Shown here piece by piece: positions 32,130 through 44,689 of a stretch of DNA of 64,000 bases; within the stretch, counting starts at the first letter, position 1; each line of letters starts with the position of its first letter. The notes below the pieces were generated by a model that did not search any database, had not been told where the DNA came from, and worked only from the letters and a program-made list of their open reading frames with translations. Source of the DNA: Rugalucina vietnamica (lineage: Eukaryota > Mollusca > Bivalvia > Lucinida > Lucinidae); the NCBI GenBank assembly GCA_964017185.1, contig OZ024874.1, positions 18,595,957 through 18,659,956 on the forward strand. The letters are read 5' to 3'. The translations under genes and the position numbers were made by a program.

Positions 32130-33420
32130 TGTTTCCATGGACTTAAGTTCTAACGTCACATCAGCACCACACAACGACTGGTTTTACCGTTATTTGATAC
32201 ATGCAAGATATTGTCAGAAGAACTTCCCTAATGTCTTAAAACATATGCAGTCACTGTTCAAAGTAAAAGTTGCTTAATTTATAATGCATAGTGTATTTAA
32301 GGTACAAGTGTTAGCAAATGTGTTGGACAGTGTTTTTTGTAGTTATAAATCTGATAAAAATGATGTACCTGTTATTTGTGCATAAAGTTTCTACTCAAAA
32401 ATTTAGGTTGCAATAAGCATATTTGTGTATTTTCTTGATAGTATATGGCAAAACAAAATTGTTTTCTGACAAAACAATTTATTGAACAAAAATCTGACCC
32501 TCTCCCCCTTTGTGTCTTCCAAGGTAAAGTCGGTAAAGTCTGTAAATTTGGTATTGCCAGATGTCTGTCAATCCAATTTGCATTCTTCAGTTCGAACAGT
32601 TCTAAACGTATCTGCTCTTTTACGTCGATCATACATGAAGGTATCCCCTTTTTTGTTTCATAAGCTATGAAAGCCCGCCTCCAATACTCACACACACTTT
32701 AATTTAAACAGATATTTTAGAGGATGATAGTGGACTATTAAAGTCAATTTTAATAAATATCTCTGAATAAATATTTCGTAGAAAGAAACAAGAACTTCTG
32801 AAAAAAGAAGAGATCTTGAAATAATGTTCGGATAAAACCTGTGGAAACGGTGCACCGGAAAAGCTGAGAATCGTGATATATGAGTCAATTTTAATTTCGA
32901 TGTTGGTAGCTAGGTATATCCACATATAAAAAATATTGCTACCTAAACAATTTGCTACTTGAGAGCATATATTGTGTACCCAACCAACACAAATTGCTAC
33001 TTCAGTAGCATTTTGTGTAAGCATTGTACATACTTTCTTCAGTGGACGTACGAGGGTATACAGACTGCTCCACTTGGAAAAAGATTCATGATATAGTTTT
33101 ATATTCAGTCAAATTGACAACTCTTCTTGTTTTTGAACAATCGTCACTGGCAAGAAATGGACAACTGGAGGAATTTGTTCATATAATTTGTTAAGTATGA
33201 GGGTAAATATTTACTCTGTATATCGCAGGCAGCTTACTGTATCTGAACAATTAGATATTGTATACCACAACAGAAGCTGAGGATGAGGTTAGGCGCCTTT
33301 AAAACTAGTTTAACACCCCTCCCCCCCCCCGCCATAATTTTATTACTGACCGTTCCAATGCGATACTTCTATAGTTGCTTGTAATTGTTTTATGTTTTGG
33401 TGTTTAATTTTTGTGCTGTC
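32130..33420. other. No recognised gene
   Basis: A 107-codon minus frame (32372-32695) and a 106-codon one (32704-33024) are open. They have no recognisable domain, signal peptide or exon borders. A local repeat of TTGCTAC occurs at 32935-33010 and a poly-C run at about 33317-33330. Confidence 0.4.
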
Positions 33421-33424
33421 TGCA

Positions 33425-33640
33425 TCTTATGTACGTTTTCATATTTCTAGATAAGTTTGGGTATATGAGTGGCCGCCTATTATGAAATAGCTGTTCACTC
33501 GGCTTACGATATGTTTTCTCAGTATAAGCACCTTGGTGTTAATCTAGTTCTGTTTCCACCTCGGTTTTTGGAGAGGAAATTTCTTTTTTATCGTGTCATT
33601 TCTTGATCATTGCCTACTTTTACTTTTTCAACACTCAAAG
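33425..33640 (-). repeat. Dispersed repeat family R2, copy b
   Basis: Inverse of the block at 23935-24135 (receptor intron 5), with about three quarters of positions matching by eye. It ends directly beside the decayed gypsy copy. Confidence 0.7.
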
Positions 33641-36085
33641 GTGACAATGACTTTTCACCTTCAAGTTTAAGTGAACAAGGTCACAACCAAATGTAAAAGT
33701 CACTTTGTCAAGAATAGCACAGTGATCCTGAAATCTCGCCTTTATTTGAAAGTGCTTTAGATGTAAATGAAATTTTCCCAGGTTCCTGTTTGCTATTTTG
33801 TCAAAAGTGACATCTTAATGAGAACATGGCACCCTCCTGATGTCTCGACAGAAGAAGAGTGGATTATAAATCACAAAATTGTGGTTCTTAAGGCTTATAG
33901 CCCTTAAATCTTAAACTTGGCTCATGAAACCCCATGTCAGGCCATTTAGGGATAAATAAGACACCACAAAATTCTGAAATATTTCTACTGGTCGGGATGA
34001 AAGAAAAGCTGATGTTTTCCAACATTGTAAATCCTGTCACACTTGTCAAATGGTAGGAAAGCCTAATCAGACTATTCCAAAAGCTAATATTCCTGTATTC
34101 AATGAACCATTTAGTAGAATTATCATTGATTGTGTAGGTCCCTTACCTAAGACTAAATCAGGTTGCCAATATCGTTTGACTATCATGGGCGCTTCAAGGA
34201 AAGTTGAGACTAAAACAATAGTTAAGGCCCTTATTGTGAAGTTTTTCACATGTGTATGTCTTCCAAAATCTGTCCAACCAGATCAAGGTTCAATTCTTCG
34301 GTCAGGAACTTTTCAGCAAGTAATGCGTGAACTTGGCATTAATGCAAGTCATCAGCTTATCATCCTGAAAGTCAAGGTGCTTTAGAAAGGCTCCATCAAA
34401 CTTTGAAAAACGTGATCAGATCTTACTGCTTTGATGCAGAGAAAGATAGGTATCAAGGCATACATTTGCTATCATTTGCAGTCAGAGAATCTGTACAAGA
34501 GTTTCTTATATTTATTTTATCTGAACTTGTATTCGGGCACACTGTTCGTTATGAAAGGGAAGTTTGTCTCAAACAATGACAGTCATTTGAGCTTGCGTGT
34601 CTTATTTCTAAACTAGATTGTTAAAAACTTGCGAAGTTACTCGGTCCAATCCTAAGTCATTCATAGCAAAATGAAATTGCATTATGATGAAAATGCTACG
34701 AACAGAAAGTTTGACCCTGGAGACATGCTGGTTGCTCTTTGGTCTTTCATAGCAGGCCATTAAAGCTACAATACTGTAAATATACGCATGGAAATAAGTT
34801 AGGGAACACTTTTAGCTCTTCCTTAAAGTTGAAAAAAAAAATAAAAATCTATTTTCTTTTTTTCTGGCAATATTGAATTTTTTAACACATATATTTCATA
34901 TCTTGGCCTAGCTACTGACCAATTTATGGAAGTTCACAACATTTTGTCCTTTTGCTACGGAGGATACAATGTGCCATATATGAAAAACTCAACTTTTAAT
35001 GAATACGAGTTTGCCTATTTGCTTTTGCATTCCGCAAAGCTCAATTTTTGAAAGCGAAACAGGAATAAAATGTTAAATCGTATCGTTCTCAATGAATAAA
35101 TGACTTCGTAACTAAAACTTCATGTTTCATTTCCAAACCAAATAATCATGCAAAATCTGCAATTTGCATTGATTTCTATGGAAATCAAAATCCTAAGACT
35201 TTTTGCAAATAAAGCCGTAAAAGAATAAATCCGCTATTACGCTATGACCAGAACGTGCAAGTCCAACATTTACAGCCTGCAAAACGTGTAACTAAAGAAC
35301 AAAACGTGAGCTTGAAACCGACCCCCGGAAAAGTATGGATCTACCACCGACAGTCGGTAAGAAAATAAAGAATTTATCAGTAAAGTTCCACAAGCAAAGT
35401 CTCAGCTTGATGTCGACGAAAAACTACTACAATGCAAGTTTACAGAACGAAGTTATCGCAATGAATATCAGTGCTTTCCTTACATTTAGCAAACAAATTC
35501 TGAATCAACGATGGCCGCTGTCCGCCGCATTTTATGTTTGATGCTAACCATTTTAACATAGAAGCAACTTTTGATACTACAGATTCTGATAAAGTGTCAA
35601 AACAGTCTTCTTAATTTTTACAAAGAAGGATATATACAGTCTAAAGTTGGTAGTCACATTATTACAGGTGTTCACTAACTTATTTCCATGTGTATAAAAC
35701 ATTAAGTGACGTAAATTATATTATTAACACTCCTGGGAGGTACAATCAAAACAGTTTTGTATCATTGACATGCTTAAAAAGTAAATAGTTAGGGAAAGCT
35801 CTATTATTTAATAAGTAAGCATAGTTATTTCTGTCCCCTATGAGCAAAATCAGACGGACTTTGAAAAAATGAACTCTATGAACTGTGATCCATCATCGTC
35901 AGAAACTCCAGAATTGTGACATTCTTTATGATCTCGATCAGAAACTGTCACATCTACATCGGGACAAGAAACATGAACTGAAACAGTTAATTCTTATTTC
36001 CGGACATTCCACCCGGAACCGATAAAATCTATCATGATGTTGATGTTATCAAATGATCAAAACCGGTGAAACAGCATCCGTAGTG
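33640..36085 (+). pseudogene. Decayed gypsy-group copy (integrase region)
   Basis: Matches, on the opposite strand, the part of the intact 46.8-51.8 kb element from upstream of the integrase zinc-binding region to just before the reverse transcriptase. At 33.86-34.06 kb the H2C2 region is recognisable, and at 34.05-34.39 kb a 111-codon frame keeps FSRIIIDCVGPLPKTKSGCQ. Further blocks at 35.70-36.08 kb correspond to the linker before RT. It has many small indels and stops, with no gag, RT, RNase H or LTRs. It is split by an inverted-repeat insertion at 34783-35694. Confidence 0.85.
34783..35694. mobile_element. TA-flanked TIR element inside the gypsy relic
   Basis: Ends TACGCATGGAAATAAGTTAG and its inverse, ending CCATGTGTA, match over about 28 bases with three differences. 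They are flanked by TA (34781-34782, 35695-35696). The gypsy homology resumes directly after it, which proves insertion. TA duplication and size (912 bp) suggest a non-autonomous Tc1/mariner-type element. A 68-codon frame (35335-35541) inside has no recognised transposase motif. Confidence 0.8.
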
Positions 36086-36099
36086 CACATTATACAGTA

Positions 36100-36300
36100 C
36101 AGTCCAGGGGGATTTTCACCAGCCCGCTTAACCCCGCGGACGATTTTTCTGAGCCCCCCCGCAATCCCGCTCACATGTCCGCTTAAATTATTGCCGCAAA
36201 ATATTTTAATCCCGCCGCGGATTGCGGCGGATCCGCGGAGGACCCTCCTGTTACCTGTATAATCCCACCGCGGGTTTGCGGAGGATTGCCACACAAAAAT
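36100..36300. other. GC-rich CCGCGG-containing patch
   Basis: A local rise in GC with several CCGCGG and GCGGAT words in opposite orientations (36205-36285). It can form hairpins. Frames on both strands are open only because of composition. Function unknown. Confidence 0.5.
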
Positions 36301-36417
36301 ATGACGTCAAAATGATTGACAGCTGACCAATTGCCTAGGTTAACGTTGTGCCTGTTATTGTTATATGAAAATACGATTTTATGAGCATTTTCTTATTTGG
36401 CGTGGATCTGGATTTTA

Positions 36418-36500
36418 CAAGCGATATAGCCTTCGGCCCTCAGGCTGATATGGGAGTCTCAGGCTGATACGGAAGTCTCAGGTTGATACGGGGTATGATA
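36418..36500. repeat. Short CTCAGGCTGATA tandem
   Basis: Three to four units of about 19 bp with the core TCTCAGGCTGATACGG, preceded by a small hairpin (AGCCTTCGGCC...AGGCT). Confidence 0.75.
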
Positions 36501-36654
36501 TGAAAATTGCCATATGATAATCTCTTAATATTTGTACAACTAGTAAATTTTACCCGTCTCGACGTAGCAGTAAGATGATTGTGGCGATGAAGACAAATAA
36601 GACACACACATACACACACAATCTCAAAAAAGACATAACATGACCAACAGAAAA

Positions 36655-38140
36655 AAACAACAACATAAATTTGACCTTTGACCTCGATGACCTTTGACCC
36701 AATTGGACCCATAAATCTTAATCAGGGATCAACCTGTATACACTCACCAAGTTTCATGCAAATCGGACCAAGGACTGCCGAGATACAGATATTTGACCTT
36801 TGACCTCGATTACCTCGACCTTTAAGATCGGCCCATTGACCTAGGAGAAGTAGGGGAACAAACAGAAAAAAACATGACCAACAGAAAAAAAAAAAACAAA
36901 TTTGACCTTTGACCTCGATGACTTTTGACCCAATTGGATCCATAAATCTTAATCAAGGGTCAACATGTATACACTCACCAAGTTTCATGCAAATCGGACC
37001 AAGGACTGCCGTGATACAGACATTTGACCTTTGACCTTGACCTTTATAAAATGAACCCCTCAGCTAATATCCGGGGCCGCCCTCAACCTTCCCGCCAAGT
37101 TTGGTGAAGATCGGCCCAAGGACCTGGGAGAAGTAGGGGGACAAACAGAAAAAAACATAAATTTGACATTTGACCTCGATGACCCTGACCTTTCAAAAAA
37201 TGAACCCCTCAAGCTAATATCCGGGGCCGCCCTCCACCTTCCCTCCAAGTTTGGTGAAGATTGGCCCAAGGACCTGGGAGATACAGAAATTTGACCTTTG
37301 GCCTCGATGACCTTGACCTTTAAAAAATGAACCCCGCGAGCTAATATCCGGGGCCGCCCTCAACCTTCCAACCAAGTTTGGTGAAGATCGGCCCAAGGAC
37401 CTGGGAGAAGAAGGGGAACAAACAGAACAAAAAAATTTGACCTTTGACCTTGATGACCTTGACCTTTCAAACAATGAACCCTCAAGCTAATATCCGGGGC
37501 CGCCCTCCACCTTCACTCCAAGTTTGGTGAAGATCGGCCCAAGGCCCTGGGAGATACAGAAATTTGACCTTTGACCTCGATGACCTTGACCTTTAAAAAA
37601 TGAACCCCTTGAGCTAAAATCCGGGGTCGCCCTCAACCTTCCCACCAAGTTTGGTGAAGATCGGCCCGAGGACCTGGGAGAAGTAGGGAAACAAACAGAA
37701 AAACCATAAATTTGACCTTTGACCTCCATGACCTTGACCTTTCAAAAAATGAATCCCTCAAGCTAATATCCAGGGTCGCCCTCCACCTTCCCTCCAAGTT
37801 TGGTGAAGATCGGCCAAAAACCTGGGAGACACAGAATTGTGACCTTTGACCTCAATGACCTTGACCTTTAAAAATGAACCCCTCAAGCTAATATCCGGGA
37901 CCGCCCTCAACCTTCCCACCAAGTTTGGTGAAGATCGGCCCAAGGACCTTGGAGAAGTAGGGGAACAAACAGAAAAAAAACATAAATTTGACCTTTGACC
38001 TCGATGACCTTGACCTTTCAAAAAATGAACCCCTCAAGCTAATATCCGGGGCCGCCCTCCACCTTCCCTCCAAGTTTGGTGAAGATTGGCCCAAGGACCT
38101 GGGAGGAGTAGGGGAACAAACAAACAAACAAACAGACAAA
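36655..38140. repeat. Array C, about 130-155-bp units rich in TGACCTTTGACCT
   Basis: Around ten half-units share CCAAGTTTGGTGAAGATCGG, a CTGGGAGA[AG]TA block and TTTGACCTTTGACCTCGATG. Two alternating versions make a higher-order period near 290 bp. The minus-strand frames (37060-38139) translate the repeat itself and are not genes. The right end runs into a (CAAA)n stretch (38115-38140). In layout it resembles arrays A and B. Confidence 0.8.
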
Positions 38141-38144
38141 CGTT

Positions 38145-39255
38145 GCTCAAATTATAGTATGATTTTGAACAAACGTACGTATTACTTGGTCATGTGGCCC
38201 TAGTCTTTTTTAGTCTCGCAATGTAGGATATTTTGACGAACATTCTGTTCTAGTAACAGTTTATTATATAATCTTACTGGAGTCAAGGAGATTTTTCCTT
38301 GGCTCTATAAATACAGGTCTAAATTTAGACCGAGGCATTCAGAAATCAGAAGTCATTTAATAATAATACTTTCAATTGCTTCACCATGAGAGAAGAATAA
38401 TCTATTGCGACTTATCAACTATTGTGGACTTAGTGCTCATACAGTCTTAATTCTGGAAACTGCTGGATTAAGGACTTTGGTGAATTTAAATTCTGAGGGA
38501 AAAGTTTGGACATTTGAGTTTTAAGTTACTGATTTATTCATGTATGTATTTATTTATGTGTTTATTTATTTAGTTAGTTATTTGTATTAATTTCATTCAT
38601 TTATTTATTTGTTCACTAAAATATCAAGTTTGAAAGAGACTTGAATGGTTGTTTTTCACTGCACCTGTTTAAAAATTTAAGGTTTCCTCATTCATTTGTC
38701 TGGTTACGCAGCAAACAACAAAAGAACAACTTACTTAGAATCAATGGTTCTAACGTCGCACGTAGTTCTCTTTCTGATATTTGTATTATTTTAACCACAT
38801 CGTTATTTAAAATCAGGATAAATATTTTATTTTAAAAATCTAATTCAAGTCAGTCGCAGTTTACTTAAATCTTTTCTTCCTTGGTTTCATATGACACACA
38901 TGTAACGTGTAATTTTAGTATGCTAAAATTTGGATCCGTCTTTTGAAAAAAAAACATACATAATTATATTGGTAGCAAAGCTATTGGAAAAATAATGATT
39001 TATACTTAATAATTTTGGACCTTTTACACATTCATTCAAACAGTAAGAGTAACTTATTTTCATACAGAAAAAAATGAATATAAATTGTCTTTAATGTATA
39101 TTCCAGATACAAGTCAATTCGAATGGTGATACAGCCACAGACCTTTTACATGTACATTCATTTGTCGATCTCGTATAACAACTGACTGAATCTTTTTCTT
39201 TTCTTTTTTTCAATATCAACACATCTCGTGATTCGAGTCTTCTCCCATGTCCATA
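38145..39255. other. No recognised gene
   Basis: AT-rich. A loose TTTAT repeat lies at 38536-38615. No coding signal. Confidence 0.4.
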
Positions 39256-39261
39256 TTGTAC

Positions 39262-39375
39262 TATATGAGGGTCTGGATGGTGGGTCCTGGTATTCACTAA
39301 TCATTAAAAATTTAGCCATTTATTCGCTGTCATTTAAATTTTGGCTTATTCATTAAAATTAGCTCGATTATTCAT
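39262..39375 (+). repeat. ATTCATTA-rich element, left copy (inverted at 44420-44605)
   Basis: The word GAGGGTCTGGATGG (39266-39279) followed by clustered ATTCATTA words is present inverted at 44420-44605, where the ATTCATTA cluster precedes CCATCCAGACCCTC. They are either two copies in opposite orientation or the ends of one 5.3-kb insertion. Confidence 0.55.
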
Positions 39376-39379
39376 TAAA

Positions 39380-40230
39380 ATATGATAATTTCTAGTCACG
39401 CCTTCTTCACCAAGCTAATATCCATAAGCAAATACAGATGTTCCCCACCTAAGGCATCCCGTATCTCAAGCCACAAGGACTAGTTCTATTATATTAAATT
39501 GTAGACTGCTGAGTGCAACCTTGATATTAACATATTTAGAGAAGCATAAGTATATACTCAGCTAGACCACAAAGCCTCATAGAAACTTTCCAAAATACGG
39601 TAGTATACCGATTTTTTTTAGCAAATTCCCTTTTAAATCTGTTGGGAGTATAATCCCCTCCACCTTAAATACTGAATACGCCCTATGTTTTACCATGAAT
39701 CTTTCTCTTCAATTATGAATACAAAATGTTAAGAAAAATTGTAACTTCAGGGGTAAAAGTTATAATAAAATGCTGTTGTTTTTATTTAGTAAACTATATA
39801 GTTAGCATAGGAGTACTATGTGATGTATGGATTTGTGCTTATGCCTAATTGTACAATACATTTTATTAATGTCTTAAATACCGAGCGAGCGAAGTGAGCG
39901 AGGAAAAAAATTATGTAGCGCCATAAGCTAATATGAAATAAGGCACTACCTTTGTCGCGATGCTCTACTCCCATTGCGTAGAAAATTTCAAAATAAGCTA
40001 CATACAACTGATCTCTAAATCTAATGACTTTTCCTGTTGCGGCCATTCACAATTAGATAACTGTCACGGAATGGGGATTTATGATTATGTTACTTTATAT
40101 ATCCGTGTACATATCGTGAGTCCTCATTGGAAGAGAATGAACAGCGAGACCTCTACTGTGTTGATGATTTAATATGACGATGATGATTCTATTTACAACA
40201 TGATGATTTGATTCTCTCCAAGATGATAGA
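39380..40230. other. No recognised gene
   Basis: AT-rich. A small GAGCGAGCGAAGTGAGCGAG repeat lies at 39883-39902. No exon signals recognised. Confidence 0.4.
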
Positions 40231-40233
40231 CAT

Positions 40234-40366
40234 CTGTAAATATATAAATCATAGCCTGAATCAATGTCATTTACAAGATAGACATGTAAATAGACTTAAT
40301 AACAAGTGTGACAAAAATACACAACTTCACACTTGAAACTCTGGCGTAAATGTGCGGTGAATTACT
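40234..40366 (+). repeat. 133-bp direct repeat, copy 1
   Basis: Identical, as far as I can read, to 40543-40675, starting CTGTAAATATATAAATCATA. The two are 176 bp apart. Perfect identity points to a very recent duplication or an assembly artefact. Confidence 0.9.
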
Positions 40367-40542
40367 TAATTCTGTACTTCAATACAATTCATATCTAAGT
40401 AATTAACAACTAATTAGAGGTAAAAATACTAATGCATACAAGTAATGGACTAGATTGGAAACAGCTAATTAAAATAATTGATTGTTACCAATGATAACAA
40501 TGTGACAAATGAATCCTAATTAATAATAAGAATTCAACTAAC

Positions 40543-40675
40543 CTGTAAATATATAAATCATAGCCTGAATCAATGTCATTTACAAGATAGACATGTAAAT
40601 AGACTTAATAACAAGTGTGACAAAAATACACAACTTCACACTTGAAACTCTGGCGTAAATGTGCGGTGAATTACT
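40543..40675 (+). repeat. 133-bp direct repeat, copy 2
   Basis: Second identical copy of the 40234-40366 block. Flanking sequences of the two copies are unrelated. Confidence 0.9.
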
Positions 40676-40679
40676 GAAG

Positions 40680-41985
40680 CATGCAATTGACCATACACCA
40701 GTGAATACTGCAACGGGACCAACTGGTCGAGTGTATACTCTCTTTATATCGTTGTCAGGATAGGTGACCAGTCACAATTGAATTCACTAGGAATTCTATG
40801 TGGATCCGACCTGGGCTGATAGCTCTGCTATTTGGGAGTGAAATAACACCGAGCCATTCTTCGGTTTTCTTAATTTATTCCATATTTCCCTTAACAAGTA
40901 GATGGTTGAATCATGAAGACATGTAGCAAATAAAATTAACGATTGACGTGTTATGGATACACCGTGAACTTTACTTTACACTTAATAACCTTATTACACA
41001 GAAATTTATTCTTAGATGTACAATTATACATATAGTTTCAGTCATATAGTAAATGAATCAAATTGACTCGATACTTGAGTGTAGTTGCAAAGTATGTCAA
41101 GAAAGTTGTATAACTTAGTCTATGACTCCTTAGTTTATGGGCTTAACCTTGTCGATTGCAGTTATACAACTCAGCGTCCTAAATGTGTAATCATACTAAA
41201 TGATTCAGTAAAAACTACAATTCTTAATAATGAGTAATAATTCAAGACTATGCTTCAGAATACAGATAGGTCTACTTCCAATACAATTACACTCTCGTGA
41301 ACATTCATATGGAAAAGACTTAACTTTACACTTATTCTTTTATAGGATGACAGTAACCAAATTTTTAGGTTCAGTATTATAATGCCGAAGTAGGGAAAAT
41401 CACCACTATCCGACCAACTCAGTCTAACGTCATCATTGAGTCCATTCTGGCACGTAAGACTTCCAACACAACAGTCTGTTGGCATACTGTCTTTATCTGC
41501 CAAGGTGAATGTCCCCTACGTACATGTAGGCTGAATACGGAACGCTAAATTGTCTATATAAATAATACCTATCCGACAACAGGCAACGCCAATCAACATT
41601 CATACAGCCAGGCGCGTACCAAGGCGCGCCTGGGTTATCTCCTAGGTTGACGCCCTGATTGACGTAGTCAAAGTTGCATTATTCTTTAACAGGCGTAAGA
41701 ACATGGTTTCTAACAAAGGTCAATTAATACGTTAAACATGTACCTGAGATGCAATTTATTAATAAATCAAGTGTTCGTTTTGTTATCTTAGTCTTCGTAT
41801 TGAAAAAGAAAATTATCCAAGTTAGGCTAAGCTAAATTCATCTAATTAATGCATCAGACTCATAACACGTAAATCTGAATTGTGTTCACAGCTCGTAGCT
41901 AATACTATTGACAATTTGCAAATCATCATCAACACGCTTTAGATAAGCCAACAGCACTATAACAAACCAAACTGTCAATGCATTT
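40680..41985. other. No recognised gene
   Basis: No coding signal. The 82-codon minus frame at 41255-41503 starts at a non-ATG codon and has no motif. A GGCGCG-rich palindromic patch lies at 41609-41630. Confidence 0.35.
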
Positions 41986-41989
41986 GTGC

Positions 41990-42108
41990 TACGCCTGGGG
42001 CTACGCCAGAGTCTACGCCTGGGTCTACGCCAGTCTACGCCTGGGTCTACGCCAGGGTCTACGCCAGAGTCTACGCCTAGGTCTACGCCACAGTCTGTGC
42101 CTTACTTG
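41990..42108. repeat. 12-13-bp tandem of TCTACGCCWGGG
   Basis: About nine units of TCTACGCC followed by TGGG or AGAG/AGGG, with a GC content far above the neighbours. Confidence 0.9.
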
Positions 42109-42109
42109 G

Positions 42110-43680
42110 CTGATCGAGGCGTGTAGCGTGGCGCAACCGTTTTGAACACTTAGCATGGCAAATAATCTAAATATAAATTATGATAAGAAATATTCATTAG
42201 TAAACATGTGCCAAGTTCGCCTAAGAATTATTTATTTGTACGGTAAATATCAAAGGGAGTAAAGTTTCCATCCCGGGACCCATCCAAAATGAGAGAACAT
42301 CATGCACCAAGATCGACACCCATATTGACTCATTCTGTCTACAAACTCGTAAGTTTGTACACCAATGCATATCAACAACGATCCAGGCGCAGACGCCTAA
42401 TCATTTCAGGTGGAGACCCTTCAGCGTGAGTTGCCAGCAAATTCGCAACTGCCGCACTGCGCCTAGGATTTCCTATTTATACCCACGACCAAACAAGTGC
42501 CTCGCGCAGTGACGTCAGAAATGCTTTCGTCAAAATAACGTTCGGAACACTCGGATATCTACGTTCAACACGACTAAAAATGCGGCGAATGACAGCTTAG
42601 AAATCGAGTTTTGGAACGGGAATCGATGCAAAATACAGCCACAAAACATAATTTAGCAGAATAAGAACGGTATGCTTAGATTATTTAGAGTATGCTTGAT
42701 TTATTCTAACCGTCAATAACCGATGTCATCGCGTATTTACTTGGGAAAACCGATGCGAAGTTGGCACATATTTGGTTCGGCCCTGGTTCGTTTCAGGTTC
42801 CATTTTGATACTCGTAAACAAATAAAATACAAAAGCTTCTAAAATAATGGTGTATCCATACGAATTACAGAAAAATAGCCAGTGCCGTTACAATACTGCT
42901 TAAGGCATAGGTTAGTTATAATGTTACTGTATTGGAGAATGGACAGTGGGAATTGGGAAAGACGAGCATTTGAGTAAAACCAGGGAAATTCTATGAAATT
43001 AAACGCATTAAAACACAATTAACATAAAATATATTGTTTGTTTTAATGACCTATGACATAACGCTCACATTGTCAAAGTTTGACAAGGGTTTAAATTTCA
43101 AAAGAAACAGATGCGACAGTTTATCTTTTGATCATCACCTTCTCAATTTTACATCACAACAATGTACTTGAATTCAGGAGGTCAAAATTAAACATCAAAC
43201 AAATTATATTGATTGAAGTATTTTTTACCCTAGGATGTCTATTTTTGGTACTATCACCATCCTCTCACAAGTGGCCATGTCCAGAGAAAAGGAAGAATAT
43301 GTCATAATTAATATATTGATGTATTATCTTTATAAACATCATAATCATATCATTTAGAAGAAGACAGATTATAATGTAGATTTATTATAGAACATTGCAG
43401 CTGAATGAAATAAACTGTCCAGTCAAAAATGGTTATTGTCCATTTCAATGTCTTTTCTTGTGACAAAGCTCTGTACTGCTTATAGGACAAATGACATTTC
43501 ACTAAAAGTAGATGTGCTAACTGAGGTCATTTTTACTACAAAGGGTTTACACATCCTTTGAAGACAGATTTTACTGTTGGAAACAGGATGAAAGTTTGAG
43601 AAGGGGGAATTGAAAAAGTCATTAGATTTAGGAATGAGTTGTATATCCCTGGTGACCATTTCCAACCATTTTCATTATGG
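42110..43680. other. No recognised gene
   Basis: AT-rich with no domain-bearing frame. A slightly GC-richer patch (42400-42620) contains one TGACGTCA word but no gene start that I can tie to it. Confidence 0.35.
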
Positions 43681-43685
43681 AAAGT

Positions 43686-43810
43686 TAATTGATCAATTAG
43701 TATAATGCAGCGCGTGTTGAAACGTCACGATGACGTCAAACTATGTCGAAATTTAATTGTCAATTAGTATAATGCAGCGCGTGTTGAAAACGTCACGATG
43801 ATGTCAAAAT
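43686..43810 (+). repeat. 67-bp tandem duplication
   Basis: Two units starting TCAATTAGTATAATGCAGCG at 43693 and 43760, with few differences. Confidence 0.9.
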
Positions 43811-43814
43811 TAAC

Positions 43815-44415
43815 AATTCCGGTTCCGGTTGACGAAAGATTTTTTTCTCTATCAATGTACAGAAGAACAGAATAGAACAGAACATTCCCACATTTTACCA
43901 CGGTTCTACCACATGAGCGACGCAGGAGCGTCGCTACAAATTGCCAGATAGATTTGAATAAACGTTCTTAGCGCTGCCTTGTTTCTGATTGCAAAAGACA
44001 CTATTATGTTCTGTCATACAAAAAAAGCAAGATGATGTCCATCCATAGAAAAGATTATCATTATATGATTGGAACATACATAATAAGGACAAAGTGGGGT
44101 AATAGAATAGAAGAAAATACATATACATAAGCAAACAAAACAGTGAAATAGTATCTGGCTCAGAAAACATCCAGAATGATTTATTTTTCTCTGCCTTCAA
44201 ATGACACATTTCTTTTTCAATTGGTCCATGAGGTGAACCCCTACATGCTTGTCTTCCAGACATATACATGTCTTTCCAAACATCCAAGCATTTCTGAAAT
44301 ATGAATATAACATCTGAACTAAATCGGGTCTGGGTGCAGAAAAAAATGAAACTCTGGAATGTCAGGGAGGCCATCTAAGACAATTTCATAGCCACATTTA
44401 GCATATTCATTATTC
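43815..44415. other. No supported gene
   Basis: A 146-codon minus frame (43934-44374) includes a short stretch of normal-looking composition after a possible acceptor (TATTCATATTTCAG), namely KCLDVWKDMYMSGRQACRG. No donor or neighbouring exon supports a gene, and I do not recognise it. Confidence 0.3.
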
Positions 44416-44419
44416 TTTG

Positions 44420-44605
44420 AAGTGTTATTATTCAATATTCATTATATTACTCTGCTATTCATTAAAATTTTACATTTATTCATTATTCCTTAGTACCTCA
44501 TTATTTACTAATAATTATTTTTTTTTCTCTTTATTCACTCTCATTAAAAATTTTAGGACATTATTCATTAATCATTATACCCCATCCAGACCCTCCTATA
44601 TTCAC
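44420..44605 (-). repeat. ATTCATTA-rich element, right inverted copy
   Basis: Inverse partner of 39262-39375: many ATTCATTA words, then CCCCATCCAGACCCTC at 44581-44596. Confidence 0.55.
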
Positions 44606-44689
44606 ATCTGCAACGTGACCAAGCCAGCAAAAAGCCTATTATTATACCTCATTAATATTCATTGTCTGAGTGTAAATTTTGATTGGTCC

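Noticed and set aside
32372-33024. Two roughly 106-codon minus frames
   Set aside because: No motif, signal peptide or splice context. Length alone is not convincing in AT-rich DNA.
37060-38203. Several 70-90-codon frames with repeated SPRSLGRSSPNL
   Set aside because: They translate the tandem array C. The period and frame follow the DNA repeat, and frames occur on both strands.
43934-44374. 146-codon minus frame with a possible acceptor
   Set aside because: Half of it is low-complexity and hydrophobic, and there is no donor, partner exon or recognised domain.
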